From Catonia carolina (taxonomy: Eukaryota; Arthropoda; Insecta; Hemiptera; Achilidae), in contig JAQMRL010000006.1 in NCBI GenBank assembly GCA_035578175.1, forward strand, positions 61,916,501 through 61,980,500: DNA of 64,000 nt. Direction: 5' to 3'. The notes under the pieces are model-generated. The model was not told the DNA's origin. It saw only the letters and a program-made list of their open reading frames with translations, and searched no databases. Of this stretch, positions 22,561 through 34,813 are shown piece by piece. The position numbers and the translations under genes were made by a program. Numbering within the stretch: the stretch's first letter is position 1; the number at the start of each line of letters is the position of its first letter.

Positions 22561-23378
22561 AGACAAATTTTCATTAAAAATGTTATTGTAATATTCTTAC
22601 TTTATTACTAAATGAGGATACTTTTCTTTAAATAGTTGATGTTTTTTTTGGACAGAAAGCTCGTGAGACAAATAAAATACAGGTTTACTGGAAGAGTGGC
22701 TCTCATGTTTGGAAAAGGTATCAATATGTTGAATAACTTTTATGAGTTCTTCACTTTTTTACCATTTTATTACGTTTATAGTCTTGTGGGTTCTTCCTTC
22801 TTTTCTTGCAATTTTCTACACAGTCATTCATTGTTTTATTTTAGCTCTGTAGATTTTACTTTATTTAGTTATTAATTTTACTTGTAAAGTTAGGCCATTT
22901 ATCACTAATAAGTACCAAGAACCACTTTAAATTGAAAACCACTCATTAAACATTTAACTAACAGACATCTGAGTAGCATTAAATAGAGTTTACTTTTCAA
23001 TTTTACAACAGCTGATGTTAATAATGCCAACTCTTAAAGTTCCAATTCTTAAATGATCAGGTAAATTAGAAAAAAGATCAGAAAAAAGAAAAAAAATGTC
23101 ATAATATAATATTTATTTCTATCTACTTCATATTTTTATGTTTCATATTATGAAAAGTTTGAGTTAAATTTAAACGGTGTTCCTAAAAAATATACAATTG
23201 ACTGAGTGTAAAAAAACCTATGTCAAGGATATAGGTTCTTTTTACGTAGAAAAAACTTGGTATGCATATCAGCTGTAATCACATATGATATAGGTTGTTT
23301 TCATGCTTAAATCATGTGTATACCCTAGTAATATTAGAAATCACTTTAAAACCGAAATTGCTGAAAAGTCCCAAAATT
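22561..23378. other. No supported gene
   Basis: AT-rich flank between the DUF7869-like relic and the tandem repeat; the 79-codon plus frame at 22636 shows no family features. Confidence 0.5.
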
Positions 23379-24240
23379 CAGCCTCACAAATATTACAGCA
23401 ATGTATTTAACAACAGTTGTATTAATATTTGTTTTTTACCGATATATTTTGTGGACATGGAATAATATAGCTTAAAATTAAAAGGAACCCAATTCTGAAA
23501 TTTCAGCGCTACAAATATCACAGTATTGTTTTTAACAAAAATTTAAGTTTATTAAGTTCACTTAAGTTTAGGTTAACAAAAATATATTTTTTACTGTTTA
23601 ATTTGATGGATATCGAAAAAATTACCTAAAAATTAAAAAGAATAAGTCCGAAATTTCAGCCTCACAAATTTTACAGCAATGTATTTAACAACAGTTGTAT
23701 TAATATTTGTTTTTTACCGATTAATTTTGTGGACATGGAATAATATAACTTAAAATTAAAAGAAACCCAAGTCCGAAATTTCAGCGCTACAAATATCACA
23801 GTAATGTTTTTAACAAAAATTTAAGTTTATTAAGTTCACTTAAGTTTAGGTTAACAAAAATATATTTTTTACTGTTTAATTTGATGGATATCGAATAAAT
23901 TACCTAAAAATTAAAAAAAATTTAAGTCCGAAATTTCAGCCTCACAAATTTTACAGCAATGTATTTAACAACAGTTGTATTAATATTTGTTTTTTACCGA
24001 TTAATTTTGTGGACATGGAATAATATAACTTAAAATTAAAAGAAACCTAAGTCCGAAATTTCAGCGCTACAAATACCACAGTAATTTTTTTAACAAAAGT
24101 TTACGTTTAAGACGTTCAGTTAAGTTTAAGTTAACAAAAATTTATATTTTGTACAGTTTTTTTTTAATGGAAATCGAATCAAGATAAATCAACTAAAAAT
24201 TAAAAAGAATTTAAGGCCGAAATTTTAGCGTCGTACGCTG
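23379..24240 (+). repeat. Dimeric tandem repeat, ~280-bp period
   Basis: 'cagcctcacaaat' recurs at 23379, 23657 and 23937, a 278-280 bp spacing. Each unit is made of two related ~140-bp halves, one beginning 'cagcctcacaaat' and one 'cagcgctacaaat'. Both are preceded by 'tccgaaattt' and followed by 'acag.aatgt.tttaaca'. The last half-unit (to about 24240) is more divergent. This is satellite-like structure with a higher-order dimer. Confidence 0.85.
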
Positions 24241-24363
24241 ATTTAAAAATTTGTGCAAAGGAAAGTCAAATATTTTAGTTGTGAATAAAATACTGACATA
24301 ACGTATTTAGATATTATCGTGTTCTGAATCAGAGAGTTGTATATAAACGTTAGAAAGCGGAAT

Positions 24364-24450
24364 GAGTCAGGATTGTAAGTAGTGAGTCAAGATTGTATGG
24401 CTGGAGTCAGAATTGTAGTAAAAAGTTACATTAAGAGTCAGTATTGTATT
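24364..24450 (+). repeat. Short scattered direct repeat 'gagtcagNattgta'
   Basis: Four near-copies of a 14-bp motif occur within ~90 bp (near 24364, 24382, 24403 and 24435), directly before the (TA)n tract. Spacing is irregular. Confidence 0.7.
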
Positions 24451-24458
24451 GCCAGTAT

Positions 24459-24460
24459 AC

Positions 24461-24502
<42 letters not shown>
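24459..24502. repeat. (TA)n microsatellite
   Basis: About 20 TA units abut the left arm of the palindrome at 24503. A shorter TA run at 24820-24838 lies a few dozen bases beyond its right arm. Confidence 0.95.
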
Positions 24503-24504
<2 letters not shown>

Positions 24505-24784
24505 TTTAGATAATATTAAACCACCAGTAAACACACAAAATTAGCAAGAATGATCTTACCGTTAAGTTAATAAGGCCTTTTCAGATCCCTGGATCCATCA
24601 TCAGTCAACTCACAAACACTATAAAATTCTTTCACGAATTTTAACTTTAAGTGAAAGAATTTTATAGTGTTTGTGAGTTGACTGATAATGGATCCAGGGA
24701 TCTGAAAAGGCCTTATTAACTTAACGGTAAGATCATTCTTGCTAATTTTGTGTGTTTACTGGTGGTTTAATAATTATCTAAAGT
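24503..24784. repeat. 282-bp near-perfect palindrome (foldback element)
   Basis: The left arm 24503-24635 and right arm 24651-24784 are complementary, with about one mismatch (gatgatgg versus gataatgg) and one single-base indel, around a 15-bp spacer. The arms include 'ggatccagggatctgaaaag' and its complement. Insertion in a (TA)n tract hides any TA duplication. It could be a MITE of the foldback type or an inverted duplication; no coding sense is seen. Confidence 0.9.
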
Positions 24785-27157
24785 AAATTCAGCACACAGT
24801 ACAACATGTTTAAAAAATTGATATATATATATATATATTATAATTATTAATAAACGAATGTATGAAGGTACGAATGGGACGTCTAATAAAACATGTTGTT
24901 AGCTTGAGGTTTTACGCCCCATTAAATTAATTTACAATTTTTTATTTTCTTCTTCTTAGTTGCTTAGTAACCATATTTTGTTTATGAAAATTAAATAATT
25001 TTATTTTAGTCAGCTGGATTTATTTATATTTACTTCAATAGACTCAAATATAAACAAATCCAGATGTCAGTTAAATTTGTCTCATTACAAATACCCCCAC
25101 CTTTAAATTTTGAAAACAAAGAAAATTTTTTATTATAATTTGAATTTTGAATTTGTTTGATAAATTTAAATGTTATAAAAAGTGGCCAAAATATTTTAAA
25201 ATTATGTTGCTAAGCAACCTTACAATATTTACTATTCAAATTAAACTATAAACATAAACACATCTCTAGAAGCATTTAAATGATCCTTTGGTAACTATTC
25301 TCGTATACACTTTCTGCAGTTTATTTAGCTACACCCTGTAGTGCTATGAAAAATATTATACTCAGAAACTAAATTATACTAAACACGGTTTGATGAAAAT
25401 GAGTCTGCCCCAGCGAACAACTTATGTAATTATTTGCACGGCTTGGTAACACAATTTAGTGACGTAGTTCGTCAGGCTTAAAATTTTAGCTCTTAGTTTA
25501 ACGGAATTCCTTTATACATGTAGTACGTTATTTGACATAAATTAAATCATGAATTTATAATTCGAAATATATTTAAGATTTAAATTACAATCACTGTAAG
25601 ATTTTGATTGTTACCTCTAAAACACCTTAAGAAAACACAATGGCATAATTTATATTTCACAAATATAATTATTACTATTTGTTATTTCACAGTCAGTTAT
25701 AAAAAAGTCCTATTCTAATAATTTTGTTAAAGTTACAGCAATAACAATCATTATTAATAATAAAGTATTAAAACTCTGAACGACAAAATAATTTATAGAT
25801 AACATCTCGAACAAGACTCTTTGAGGATTGACTAGTATACTCATATTTGTAGTTTGCTGATGTAACCTTTCAGAATCTTCCAGTTATTTGACACAATAGT
25901 TACGAGAGACTGCACGTCAAAGTGTGCGAGTGCAATTTATATAATTATCAAACATTATTTATTTTCGTATTGTTTTACAATAGCAACCCATAGGCCAACA
26001 CATTCTTTCCAAAAGCTATAAAACATTTGCAACAATTTACAAGGTGGAGGAAATTAACTTACCCAAATATGGCTAAAATTCATGCCCTAGGGTGCAATAC
26101 TTTCATCCCTATACACATATAGGCAAGAGAAAGCAAAAAAACAAAATTTATAATCAATTAATTATTGTAAATCATCACTGTAATATTTTGTTACTTGTTT
26201 TTGTTATGTAATAGGGCTGCTAAAAACTAAAAATGATGATACTATACAACCGTAATAAAACTAGTTGTAAAAATATTTAATCTAATAGAAACTCATGTTT
26301 CATTCACCGCTTAGCAAATGCTGTTATCTTCTGGTAAATTTTTACTAAAATTATTTGTATATAGGTTACAAATAAGAAACTGTAGTTAAATGGTTTTAAT
26401 AAGTACATTTTTATTTAAATAAGATTGTTTTATGAGATATAAACTGAACTAAAATAGATTGTTTGTAAACAAATTTTTCATGTGAAAGAAATGCCGGATG
26501 AAATTAAATTGAGATACAAAACAGAGCGATTTGTAATGTATCTTAAAAGAAATAGCCATTTTAAAGTTTTCTATGTAGTGGTAGAAGTTGTGTTATAGGG
26601 AAAAGATTTCCGCTCCATTTCCAACTAACAGCAGTATTAAGCATTCTAAAGTTTTCCGTTCGTTCTTTTTTTTTAGTGGGGTTAGGTGGAAAAGGGGCTA
26701 AGGTTAGGTAGGTTAAAACTTTAACCAGTTCATAAAGAAGAAAATCTAAATTTTATTTTCATGGTACTACACGTTTCCTGCAATCTAAGAAAACTATAAT
26801 GCATCACTGAACCTTGTCGTCTAATCTAATTTTTTTATTTAAAAAAAGTGGGTTGAATATCTTAAGAGAAATATTTAATTATAAACCTGTATTGTTGAAA
26901 AATATATTGTACAAAAATAATTATTCAAATAATTTATGTTTATTATAAGTCGGAATCATAGGTCGTAAATCCCAAATTTCACTACGTATAAAAGTAAACT
27001 GTACAAATTACTAGATAACTCGATCAATAAGGCTACATGTTGCACTTCTGCAGCCTTTCGCAAACAACACTATATCTCATTCAGCCCAAAAAAAACCTTA
27101 AACAAAACCTTTAAAAATTTTAATAAACCTTTAAAAAATCTTTGAGCTATCCTGTTA
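24785..27157. other. AT-rich stretch with no supported gene
   Basis: No family-like frames. It contains the small H-family fragment at 26093-26136 and a T-rich, G-rich patch near 26668-26720 ('ggggttaggtgg', 'ggttaggtaggtt') that is not a telomeric array. Confidence 0.55.
26093..26136 (-). mobile_element. H-family end fragment, copy 7
   Basis: 'caatactttcatccctatac' through 'ataggcaagagaaagcaaaa' matches only the outer ~45 bp of the H repeat left end, in reverse. The rest of the element is absent. Confidence 0.65.
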
Positions 27158-27713
27158 GGCCGCTCTCACACCAGTGAAACTCGACCTCGACGTGATTAAA
27201 ATGACTTGATTGAAAAACGAGTCATGTTGTGCATGTTCGCACATCGAGGGACTCAATTTTGACGCAACTTTTCAACCTTTTCTTCGAATCCACCTGCAGT
27301 TTGCAAAATGTTAAATGACATTACGAACCGTTTCATATTACGAAGAAGACGTAGTCGTTGCTTATTACTACATTTAAGAAGAAAACAGAATAAAACTGCA
27401 GCTGTTGGATACCACCGTATGTAAGTAATAATCGTAATAGGGGAGTGTATGTGTGTGCCCAGAAACTCTCCTGTGATGAAAACAAATTGTACAGACACGG
27501 ATGTTTTTCAGCTTCAAGCACATGCATGCCATGATTATACGCGACTGGTCGAGCAGATGTTGTACAAGCTGTGTCGCATGCGATCGGTTCGATCTAGGTT
27601 GCAACGAGGTCGCACTGGCGGGAGGGCGAACATATAAATATAAGGGTACGACTCGTATCGGACGTCGAGTCGAGGTCAAGTTGCAGTCGAGTTTCACCGG
27701 TGTGAGAGCGGCC
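27158..27713. mobile_element. PIF/Harbinger-like MITE
   Basis: A 556-bp element with ~28-bp terminal inverted repeats: left 'ggccgctctcacaccagtga', right complement 'ggccgctctcacaccggtga'. It is flanked by TTA on both sides (27155-27157 and 27714-27716). A TTA/TWA duplication with GGCC-type ends is characteristic of PIF/Harbinger. It is GC- and CpG-richer than its surroundings. Four overlapping frames inside it (27253-27806) are shadows, and no transposase is encoded. Confidence 0.85.
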
Positions 27714-28127
27714 TTAAGATCGTCCAACTGTGGAACCTATAGTATGTTTCAAAGTTTATATCGACAGCAATATTACGAGCCTGCTGGCACCCCCTGTTTA
27801 TTCTAATGTGTTGTTTGGTCATAAAATATATATTTCAATGAACTTCCCACAAACACCTTTCCCAAAATATTATTTTTTTTTAAACTGACCAGTAAATTAA
27901 TTCGTTCATACGCTATAATAAATTTAATATGTGCCAATAGTCTATATTAAATTATTAAAGTTTCCACAATTTTTTTTTAAACATTTTATTTTAAATATTT
28001 GTAATTACTTAGCCTACTTAAAAAATTACATAATAAATAACTAGATATTTATTAGAAAATAACGTTGCTCATAATCCAGTGGGGCAATCCCAATCAAATC
28101 GGGTTGGCTAAATTATTGTACCAAACA

Positions 28128-28513
28128 TGTTGTTGTATAGATCATCTGTCGAAAGGCTGGTTTGAACCTCTAGAGGCTTTACTAAGTAGAATGAGGAGTC
28201 AGGTGGTTTACCATGCCTTTCTCACTGAGTGAAAAAGTGTGCATATCAGCATGCATAATAAGCATTTACTTTTCACCTTGCAAATGACAATTTCACTTCA
28301 TTCACCACAGGGTCTGGCTGTATATTAAAATTCATTACTCTCAGAGGAGGTAACTGTGATTAGTGTATTTCACACCTCTACCTCTTCTGTTCTTATATAT
28401 TTCAGTCATGTATTTGGCTTACCGCGTGATAATTAAACAGAACTATTTTTTGTAGCTTTGGAACTAGCAGATCGAATGTAAATAATTTAACACTCCACCT
28501 ACCTTTTATGGGC
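28128..28513 (-). mobile_element. B-family SINE-like retroposon, copy 2
   Basis: A reverse full-length copy: the 3' end at 'gatcatctgtcgaaaggctg', the 5' end at 'ttatgggcataac'. It has the same internal order as the copy at 20382. Confidence 0.82.
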
Positions 28514-29084
28514 ATAACATATCATTAACAAACAAATAACTGGAAACTAATTACTAATATCACAGCAAGTAAATTCATTAAAGAAAATATCAGTGATTAA
28601 AAAATTGGTATAACAGCTTGTAAAATATCACTTTATGAACATTTTGTCATTGGTATGGTGGAGTCAATCCGGTATATAAAATCTATTACATTTCAGCGTA
28701 ACGGCTACACTGTAAATAACTAATTAGCCATTAAGAATCGTTACTAATTTTAGCATAGAATCTCATAAAATGTTCATGAAACACGATTGCATCAACAAAT
28801 TTTGTAGACTTGAGGGAATTCTTAGTTTGTATATTAACGGGCTATTATTTACTTAAATCTTTTCAGGAGGCCTTAACACGTGTATCTTATTAATACGTAT
28901 TAACATTTAAACCGCTTTCTCAGAAGCAATGAAGATATTGGATACTCGTGTTCCGTGTCACCTTATAAAATTTAGATGAAAATATTTTGTGAAATAACTA
29001 CTTTTAATGGAGAAAAAATAGTTTTCCAAAGTTAAAAACTTTGTTGTAAAACACTCATACAACTTTATCTTGCCAACGTAAATA
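28514..29084. other. No supported gene
   Basis: AT-rich flank without recognisable motifs. Confidence 0.5.
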
Positions 29085-29525
29085 ATGACTTCTTCTTCAA
29101 CTTCGTCATCTTCTGTCTTTCAAGGATTAGGCATCTCTGCCTGTTCCGAACCTCTCAAATCTGCCCATCTCTTTCTCGGGCGTCCTCGTTCTCTCCTGCC
29201 CTCCGGCTTATAGCCCAGTGTCTGCTTAGGTATCCTATCCTCCCGCATTCTGTTTACATGCTCTAACCACTACATTCTATTCTAGGATACCTTGTTGTTT
29301 ATAGAGAAGATGTTGAGTTCTTTCCCTATCTCGGTATTCCTGTAACGATCTTATCTACTATACCCATACGTAAGTCGAAGAAATTTCATTTCAGATGCTT
29401 GCAATCTACTCTCCTCTCGTTTTGATTACACCCAAGTTTTACTGCCATAGAATAGGGTCGGTACTGCTAATTTTTTATAAAATCTCACCCTCCTGTTTTT
29501 GCTGGTGACATTTTTTAAAGTGCGG
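29085..29525 (-). pseudogene. LINE reverse transcriptase C-terminal remnant
   Basis: On the minus strand the translation contains 'FYGSKTWV', 'LQASEMKFLRLTYGYSR', 'DRYRNTEIGKELNI', 'WLEHVNRMREDRIPKQ' and 'GYKPEGRRTRGRPRKRW'. This is the usual C-terminal tail of the craniofacial-development-protein-2-like class of non-LTR retrotransposons. Several stops interrupt it. Only the 3' part of the element is present, consistent with 5' truncation during reverse transcription. Confidence 0.82.
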
Positions 29526-29972
29526 TGTAATAATGACTTTAATATTATTATTTAATAATGATACTTTACTTCCCTATTTATATTCATACTGAGCGAATTT
29601 AAAAGCAGCTATTACTAGATTTACTAAAATTCAATCAAAAATCTTTCTATTAGGTAGTAGTATCGTAGTTCTGTGAGAACCTCATAATATTTTGAAACCA
29701 ATAGCTTCAGTAGTTCCTGAGATAATGGGTCTTATATCTAGTATAACATAACACTTTTTGAAAAAAACGCGATTGAAGAAACATTACAACCTTCACATTT
29801 TTTGCGTTCTTCTCTTCACTCATTAACATATAATCTAATGCTACTGAAACTTCATGTATGCTTGTAATAAACAGTGTTCCCACAAAAATACTAGAAACAA
29901 AATTTACCTTTCTACATAATAATAATTGGGAAAGAAGATAAAATGTAAATGAAAATGTAAATGTAAATGAAA

Positions 29973-30030
29973 TGTCAACGTGTATAATAGGCCTACTCCT
30001 GTAGGAGTAGTCCTATTATACACGTTGACA
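29973..30030. repeat. 58-bp near-perfect palindrome
   Basis: The arms 'tgtcaacgtgtataatagg' and 'cctattatacacgttgaca' enclose 'cctactcctgtaggagtag', which is itself inverted. It is preceded by short 'aaatgtaaatg' repeats. It could form a cruciform or be the residue of a foldback element. Confidence 0.9.
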
Positions 30031-30884
30031 CAATGACAAAGTAAATCAATAAATTTTTTCTAGTGCATAGAATTTAATAAATGTTACCTTAGTTTTACTT
30101 TAAAAGGTCTGCACAAATATGAATTTTGATTGAAAGTCCGTCAAGACCCCAATTAAATGTCTCTACTAAGGATTTAATGGTTTAATAGTCAGAAAGGATA
30201 TACTTGAGAAAACTAGAATAAACGGAGAAATCATAATGTATGAAAACAAATTCAGAAAACTGATTATAGACTTTAAGAGCTTCCATGAAGAGCAAAATGC
30301 AGAATATTGGGTGAATGGAAGAGAGGTAGGAGCTTGCTGTGAATGTAGACTACAAAAATCTTCCAGAAATCTCTAATGCCACTTTACTAGGTTTGAAATG
30401 ACCCTGTAAGGAAAAAAAATCGTTTCAATCAAGACTGGATCAAAGATTTTTACTGTATATCCATATATTTGACGACAGTAATCGCTATCGTTTAGCACCA
30501 ATTTAAAATTGTGTAACTGAATGTTAACTTTGTGTAGCTATATGGACTAATATTGAATGTATTTAAAATGCTCATTCCATTCAATTACATGAAGTGAACT
30601 TAATCGGAAAATAACCGTATTCAATTCCCTTTTAAAACAAAGGTTAATCGAACCTTTTCGAATCAATAACTTTGTAATTGTGTTTAGCTAAGTGGTAGGG
30701 CGTAACGCTCAAGTACACTGATTTTGTATAGGGTGAAGGGAGACTAAATTTACTCCATTACTGGACAAGGTTTTTAAAGAATCTACATCAATTTATTGTT
30801 TTGTTCAGGAATATATTGTAAACCCTAAGCCTTGGTTCTTTTGGAATCAGCGTCTAATAAATAACAAATAGACCCATAACAAAG
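30031..30884. other. No supported gene
   Basis: AT-rich sequence with no family-like frame. A tRNA-like hint at about 30683-30710 ('tagctaagtggtagggcg') lacks a box B and is not called. Confidence 0.45.
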
Positions 30885-31395
30885 GATTAGGCCGGAGCCT
30901 TTTCCGAACTCACAAACTATATCATCTATCTCCATCTCCTCCTAGGTCTACCGACATCCCTTTTCCCTTCTGGAGCATACCAGTGCGCCTGCTTAGGTAT
31001 CTTATGATCCGACAGCCTTGCCATGTGCTGTCTCCAACTTTGGCAATAATCCTTTATCTTTTCGTTTAAGTTGTAAATACCCAATTCTGACCTGATTTTC
31101 TCATTCTTTATTCTGTTATTCTATCCAAGCGTGTACACCCCTTAGTTCTTCGAAGAAATCTTATCTCTGCTGTCTGAATTCTCCGTTCTTGGGTTTTCAT
31201 CGTTGTCCACGCCTCCCTTCCGTACAGAATAACTGGAGTTGACATAACTTTGTAGAACTTAAGTTTTGTAACCTTTCTCACTCTATTGCTCAAAGTTCTG
31301 CTAATAGTTCCACATATCCTCTGGAATTGGTTAAATTTCTGCTCTATATCCAAATCAGAATCAAATCCCACATTACACTTTAAAAATAACGAAAG
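30885..31395 (-). pseudogene. LINE reverse transcriptase C-terminal remnant
   Basis: The open part (31108-31371) encodes 'KLKFYKVMSTPVILYGREAW' and 'RRIQTAEIRFLRRTKGCTRL'. After a stop and frame changes the sequence continues with fragments resembling 'RIGYLQLKRK', 'LPKLETAHGKA' and a GKRDVGRP-like tail, down to about 30885. It is of the same general class as the remnant at 29085 but a different copy or subfamily. Confidence 0.82.
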
Positions 31396-31573
31396 TGATA
31401 TACTCTCTCCATACCTTTATTATCCACAACTATTTTCAAACGAACAGGATATTTTCCCTTAAAAGCCATTACTTAGGCTTTACCAATGAAAATTTTTAAG
31501 CCACAATTATTTTATTAACACAATTAATTTATTAAACGTTGACTTCTGAAAATACATTTAGATTGTACTAGTA

Positions 31574-32147
31574 ACCATGAAATTGCGAGCCTGGATCTAG
31601 TAAGACAGTAATGCAGTGTTGCTGTATTTGGCAGAGTGGGAACGAACTTTTTTCTTTAATTATTATCTTATTATCATATTTAATTTTGTTCTTGCTTCAG
31701 GATTGTTAGCCAAATTTTGGAAAACTTATAAACATTACTGATTATTTCTTCACTTTGTTTTCTAAGGTCTTTCTTTGAATAACGTCGGTCGCTGTTCGGA
31801 GTCGATTTACTGGGTTGTTCAACAAAACCGTTGAATTCATTCATATTTACAACTAAAAATACATTAAATACACTGAAAAATAAATAAAATTTTTCATTTT
31901 TTTAACGAAGACTGTATTAAACAATTAAACGATAAGCATAAAAAATAATTTTTTTTTTTAAATAATTACTTTAAAAAAACAGCCCACAAACGTTACGAAA
32001 CGTTGTGTATGTCACGGCTGCATTGAACTGACTGAATGAAGTAATTCCAATGCCACAGACTGGGCGGGTGGAGTGGCAACACTGTAAGGCAGGACAGGTT
32101 GAGGTAAATGACTGCTTGGTTTACTAGGAAGCTCGCAATTTCGTGGT
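31574..32147. mobile_element. TA-flanked deletion derivative of a Tc1/mariner-type element
   Basis: Inverted ends 'accatgaaattgcgagc' (left) and complement 'accacgaaattgcgagc' (right) lie inside TA on both sides (31572-31573, 32148-32149). The length is 574 bp. On the minus strand near 31840-31690 a short frame starts Met-Asn-Glu-Phe and contains 'LRKQSEEIISNVYKF', reminiscent of the N-terminal helix-turn-helix start of Tc1/mariner-type transposases; the rest is deleted. Confidence 0.72.
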
Positions 32148-32481
32148 TAATAGTATAATTACAATAAATATCCTTAAACTAAATCGGACTATAAGTGAGT
32201 CAGTTAACTATTGGAACAACGGTTAACCTTTCCACAACCACTTGCTACCACCTGTATGCACACGCACTATGAATATAATTCAGACCGATCTTGTAACAAC
32301 TATTTCAAAACGGATTCAATTTCCGAGAATTCCTATTTAAAAGAGACCCTTCAAACATTTTCTTGGTCTAATGGATACAGAATTAATTATAGAACGAGTA
32401 ACAACACTTACGAATTGAGAATTATTTTTGTGGCTTTACCACATCTTCAGATTTACTGACGCAACACTTAAAATTACACAA

Positions 32482-32515
32482 TTATAATATTATTATAATT
32501 ATAATAATATTATAA
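32482..32515. repeat. 34-bp perfect A/T palindrome
   Basis: 'ttataatattattataa' is followed at once by its own complement. It is composed only of A and T, so chance in this composition is possible. Confidence 0.85.
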
Positions 32516-32539
32516 CAAACTAACAAGTCTATAAAAAAA

Positions 32540-32925
32540 CGAACCCATTACAGATACAATAAGGAAGAAAAGGATATCTTTTCTTGAACATCTTATCAGA
32601 ACACCTAAAGACAGAATTTTAAACAAGATGATTAGAAAACTCTTTCCAATGGTAACATCAGGAGCATGGATCCGAAATGTCAAAGAAGACATGATCGAAC
32701 TCGGATTAACTTTCGATGGTTTAGAAAACAAAAATATTAAAAATCTTAAGAAATAAGGAAAGTAGATTTGAAACAAAATCAGATGGAAGAACAAACCCAA
32801 GCAGGAAGAAACCGGTCGTTTCAGAGAAAGTTCGGCAAGCAAGATCAGCCCGAATGAAGGCATACTGGCTACATCAAGCTAAAGAATATGAAAAGGAAGA
32901 AGCTTTCTAAATTTGACTAAAGTGA
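32540..32925 (+). pseudogene. LINE C-terminal remnant, plus strand
   Basis: The translation 'RRKRISFLEHLIRTPKDRIL', then 'SGAWIRNVKEDMIELGL', and after a stop and frame change 'RQARSARMKAYWLHQAKEY' resembles the tail of non-LTR retrotransposon ORF2 downstream of RT. The overlapping 117-codon minus frame (32510-32863) is a shadow. The family is less certain than for the two minus-strand remnants. Confidence 0.55.
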
Positions 32926-32952
32926 TCCATTGTGGTCATAAAAGACAAAAAA

Positions 32953-33097
32953 AATATATTTTATTTTATCAGAGATGTGTAAACCTCCTCTGTATGCCAT
33001 GACGATTACAGAAAGTAACTTGATATTCCTTGAAAATGATTCCTGTAATTATTATGGCATACAGAGGAGGTTTACGTCTCTGAAATAAATATTTTAA
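32953..33097. repeat. Inverted repeat, ~45-bp arms
   Basis: 'gtaaacctcctctgtatgcc' (near 32979) and its complement 'ggcatacagaggaggtttac' (near 33056) form arms with flanking AT-rich extensions around a ~55-bp spacer. It is probably a small foldback element. Confidence 0.85.
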
Positions 33098-33439
33098 CTG
33101 TGTAATTTTAAATATTGTGATGTGCTGACGATGTGGTAAATCCTCGAAAGAACTTCTGAATTACTTCTTAATTATTAAACTAAAATTAAATAATTAATTA
33201 ATAATAATATTATACATTGTAATATAAAAATATATAGCCTATTATGTATATTATAATATTATTATTAATAAAAATAATTAAATTTGAAGCCTACTAAATT
33301 ATTAGCACTTCTCAATTATTTCAGAAAGTGTTCTTACTAATAATTTGGCCGTTTCTGTGGTTTTTTAGTAAATGTATTTATAATAAAATAAAAAATAAAA
33401 TAAGATATATATGTATACATATTTATAAATGCAATATAT

Positions 33440-33818
33440 GCCCATAACAAATAGGTGGAGGGTTAAATTATTTACACTCAAGCTGTTAGTTGCGGGGCTA
33501 AAAAAATAGTTCTGTTTCTTATTACACGGTCAGCCAATTAAATGACTGGATCATATAAGAACAGAAGAGGTAGAGGTGTAAAAAACACTTATCAGAGTTA
33601 TCTCCTCTGAAAGTAATGAATTTCATTGTACAGCCAGACCCTGTTGTAAATGAAGTGAAGGTGTCATTTACAGAGTGGAATATATGTGTTTATCAGAGGG
33701 CCTGGCATGCTGATAAGCATAATTTTCAACTCATAGAGAAAGGCAATGGTTAACCACCTCACTCCTCGTTTTATTTAGTAAAACCTCTGGAGGTTTGAAG
33801 GCTGATGACGAAAACAAC
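33440..33818 (+). mobile_element. B-family SINE-like retroposon, copy 3
   Basis: A full-length forward copy from 'gcccataaca' to 'ggctgatgacgaaaacaac'. It is more diverged in the 3' third than the copy at 36588. Confidence 0.82.
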
Positions 33819-34809
33819 TACAAATTCAATATTGTATAAATTTCATGTATAAAGAGTTTGGGAAATACAATTATTATTATTAATAATAACCTCTCAAAAA
33901 GTAGTAGAGGATTATAAAGTTTGGTCATGTGGTAAATTACATTAAATGCGTACGCCTAAATAAATATATAAACAAGCAAACAAACAAACAGAAATTTGAG
34001 CAAACAAATCATGACGGGTCAGCGGAGGGATAAACGTAAAAGAGAAATCGGCAATGGTCGATGTGGGCTTAACAACTGACGTAAAATCTAACTGTGGAAT
34101 GATCTCCATTTCTTGTTACATCCCGAGTAGCCGGAGGCGTATGTACGTTAGAAAGAGATAGATAGAGAATTTTGAGTAGATAGAGAAAGAAAGGAGTAGG
34201 CCTATGACAGGAGAGAAAAAGTGTGGATAGGAAAGCTTACACCATGAATTGGACGTGTGGAGAATCGAGAAGTTTTCTGTGCTGCGAAATACATCTGCAC
34301 CGACCTATCTCCCACTTACCTCTTCCCCTTATCATTCCTTCGATAACAGACCCTCTCTGAACACCCCTTCAGGCATCACAATTTCACAAATACCTCCCGA
34401 TCTGATACAACACACACTAGTATACTTGTCCGCATCACCCCCGGCCATCAAAATTTACGTTTCGACGGACAAGGCCTGTCAAATGATAATATATATTATA
34501 TAAAATAACTGTGAACCTGTAAACACTGTTTTATTTTTTGTACTCAAAGTTTCAATTTTCTGCACTTCAGTAAGCTCTATCAATCTCCCCTCAAAAACAA
34601 TATCAATTAATTTTAAAATAAATTCTGTTTAGAAATATTTTCATAGTGATTTATTTCGAATTAATATTCTCGTAGCTATCGAATATATATATCACATAAA
34701 AATGGGTGTTTCAAAAAGGACGCATTTGTTTTTTGATGACATGAACGTAGTACCAACATAAATATTACATTAAATAAATACTTATTGGTGTATTTTTTTA
34801 AAATTTATT
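33819..34809. other. Unique-looking stretch, no supported gene
   Basis: The part 34010-34480 is less AT-rich than its surroundings and shows no repeat seen elsewhere in the window. An 84-codon frame (34249-34503) has no recognisable domain. It may be unique host sequence; splice borders are not convincing. Confidence 0.4.
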
Positions 34810-34813
34810 TTAA

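Noticed and set aside
26668..26720. GGTTAGG motifs as telomeric repeat
   Set aside because: Units are irregular and few; not a TTAGG array.
27253..27806. Five overlapping frames as genes
   Set aside because: They are contained in or run out of the Harbinger-like MITE and show no domain.
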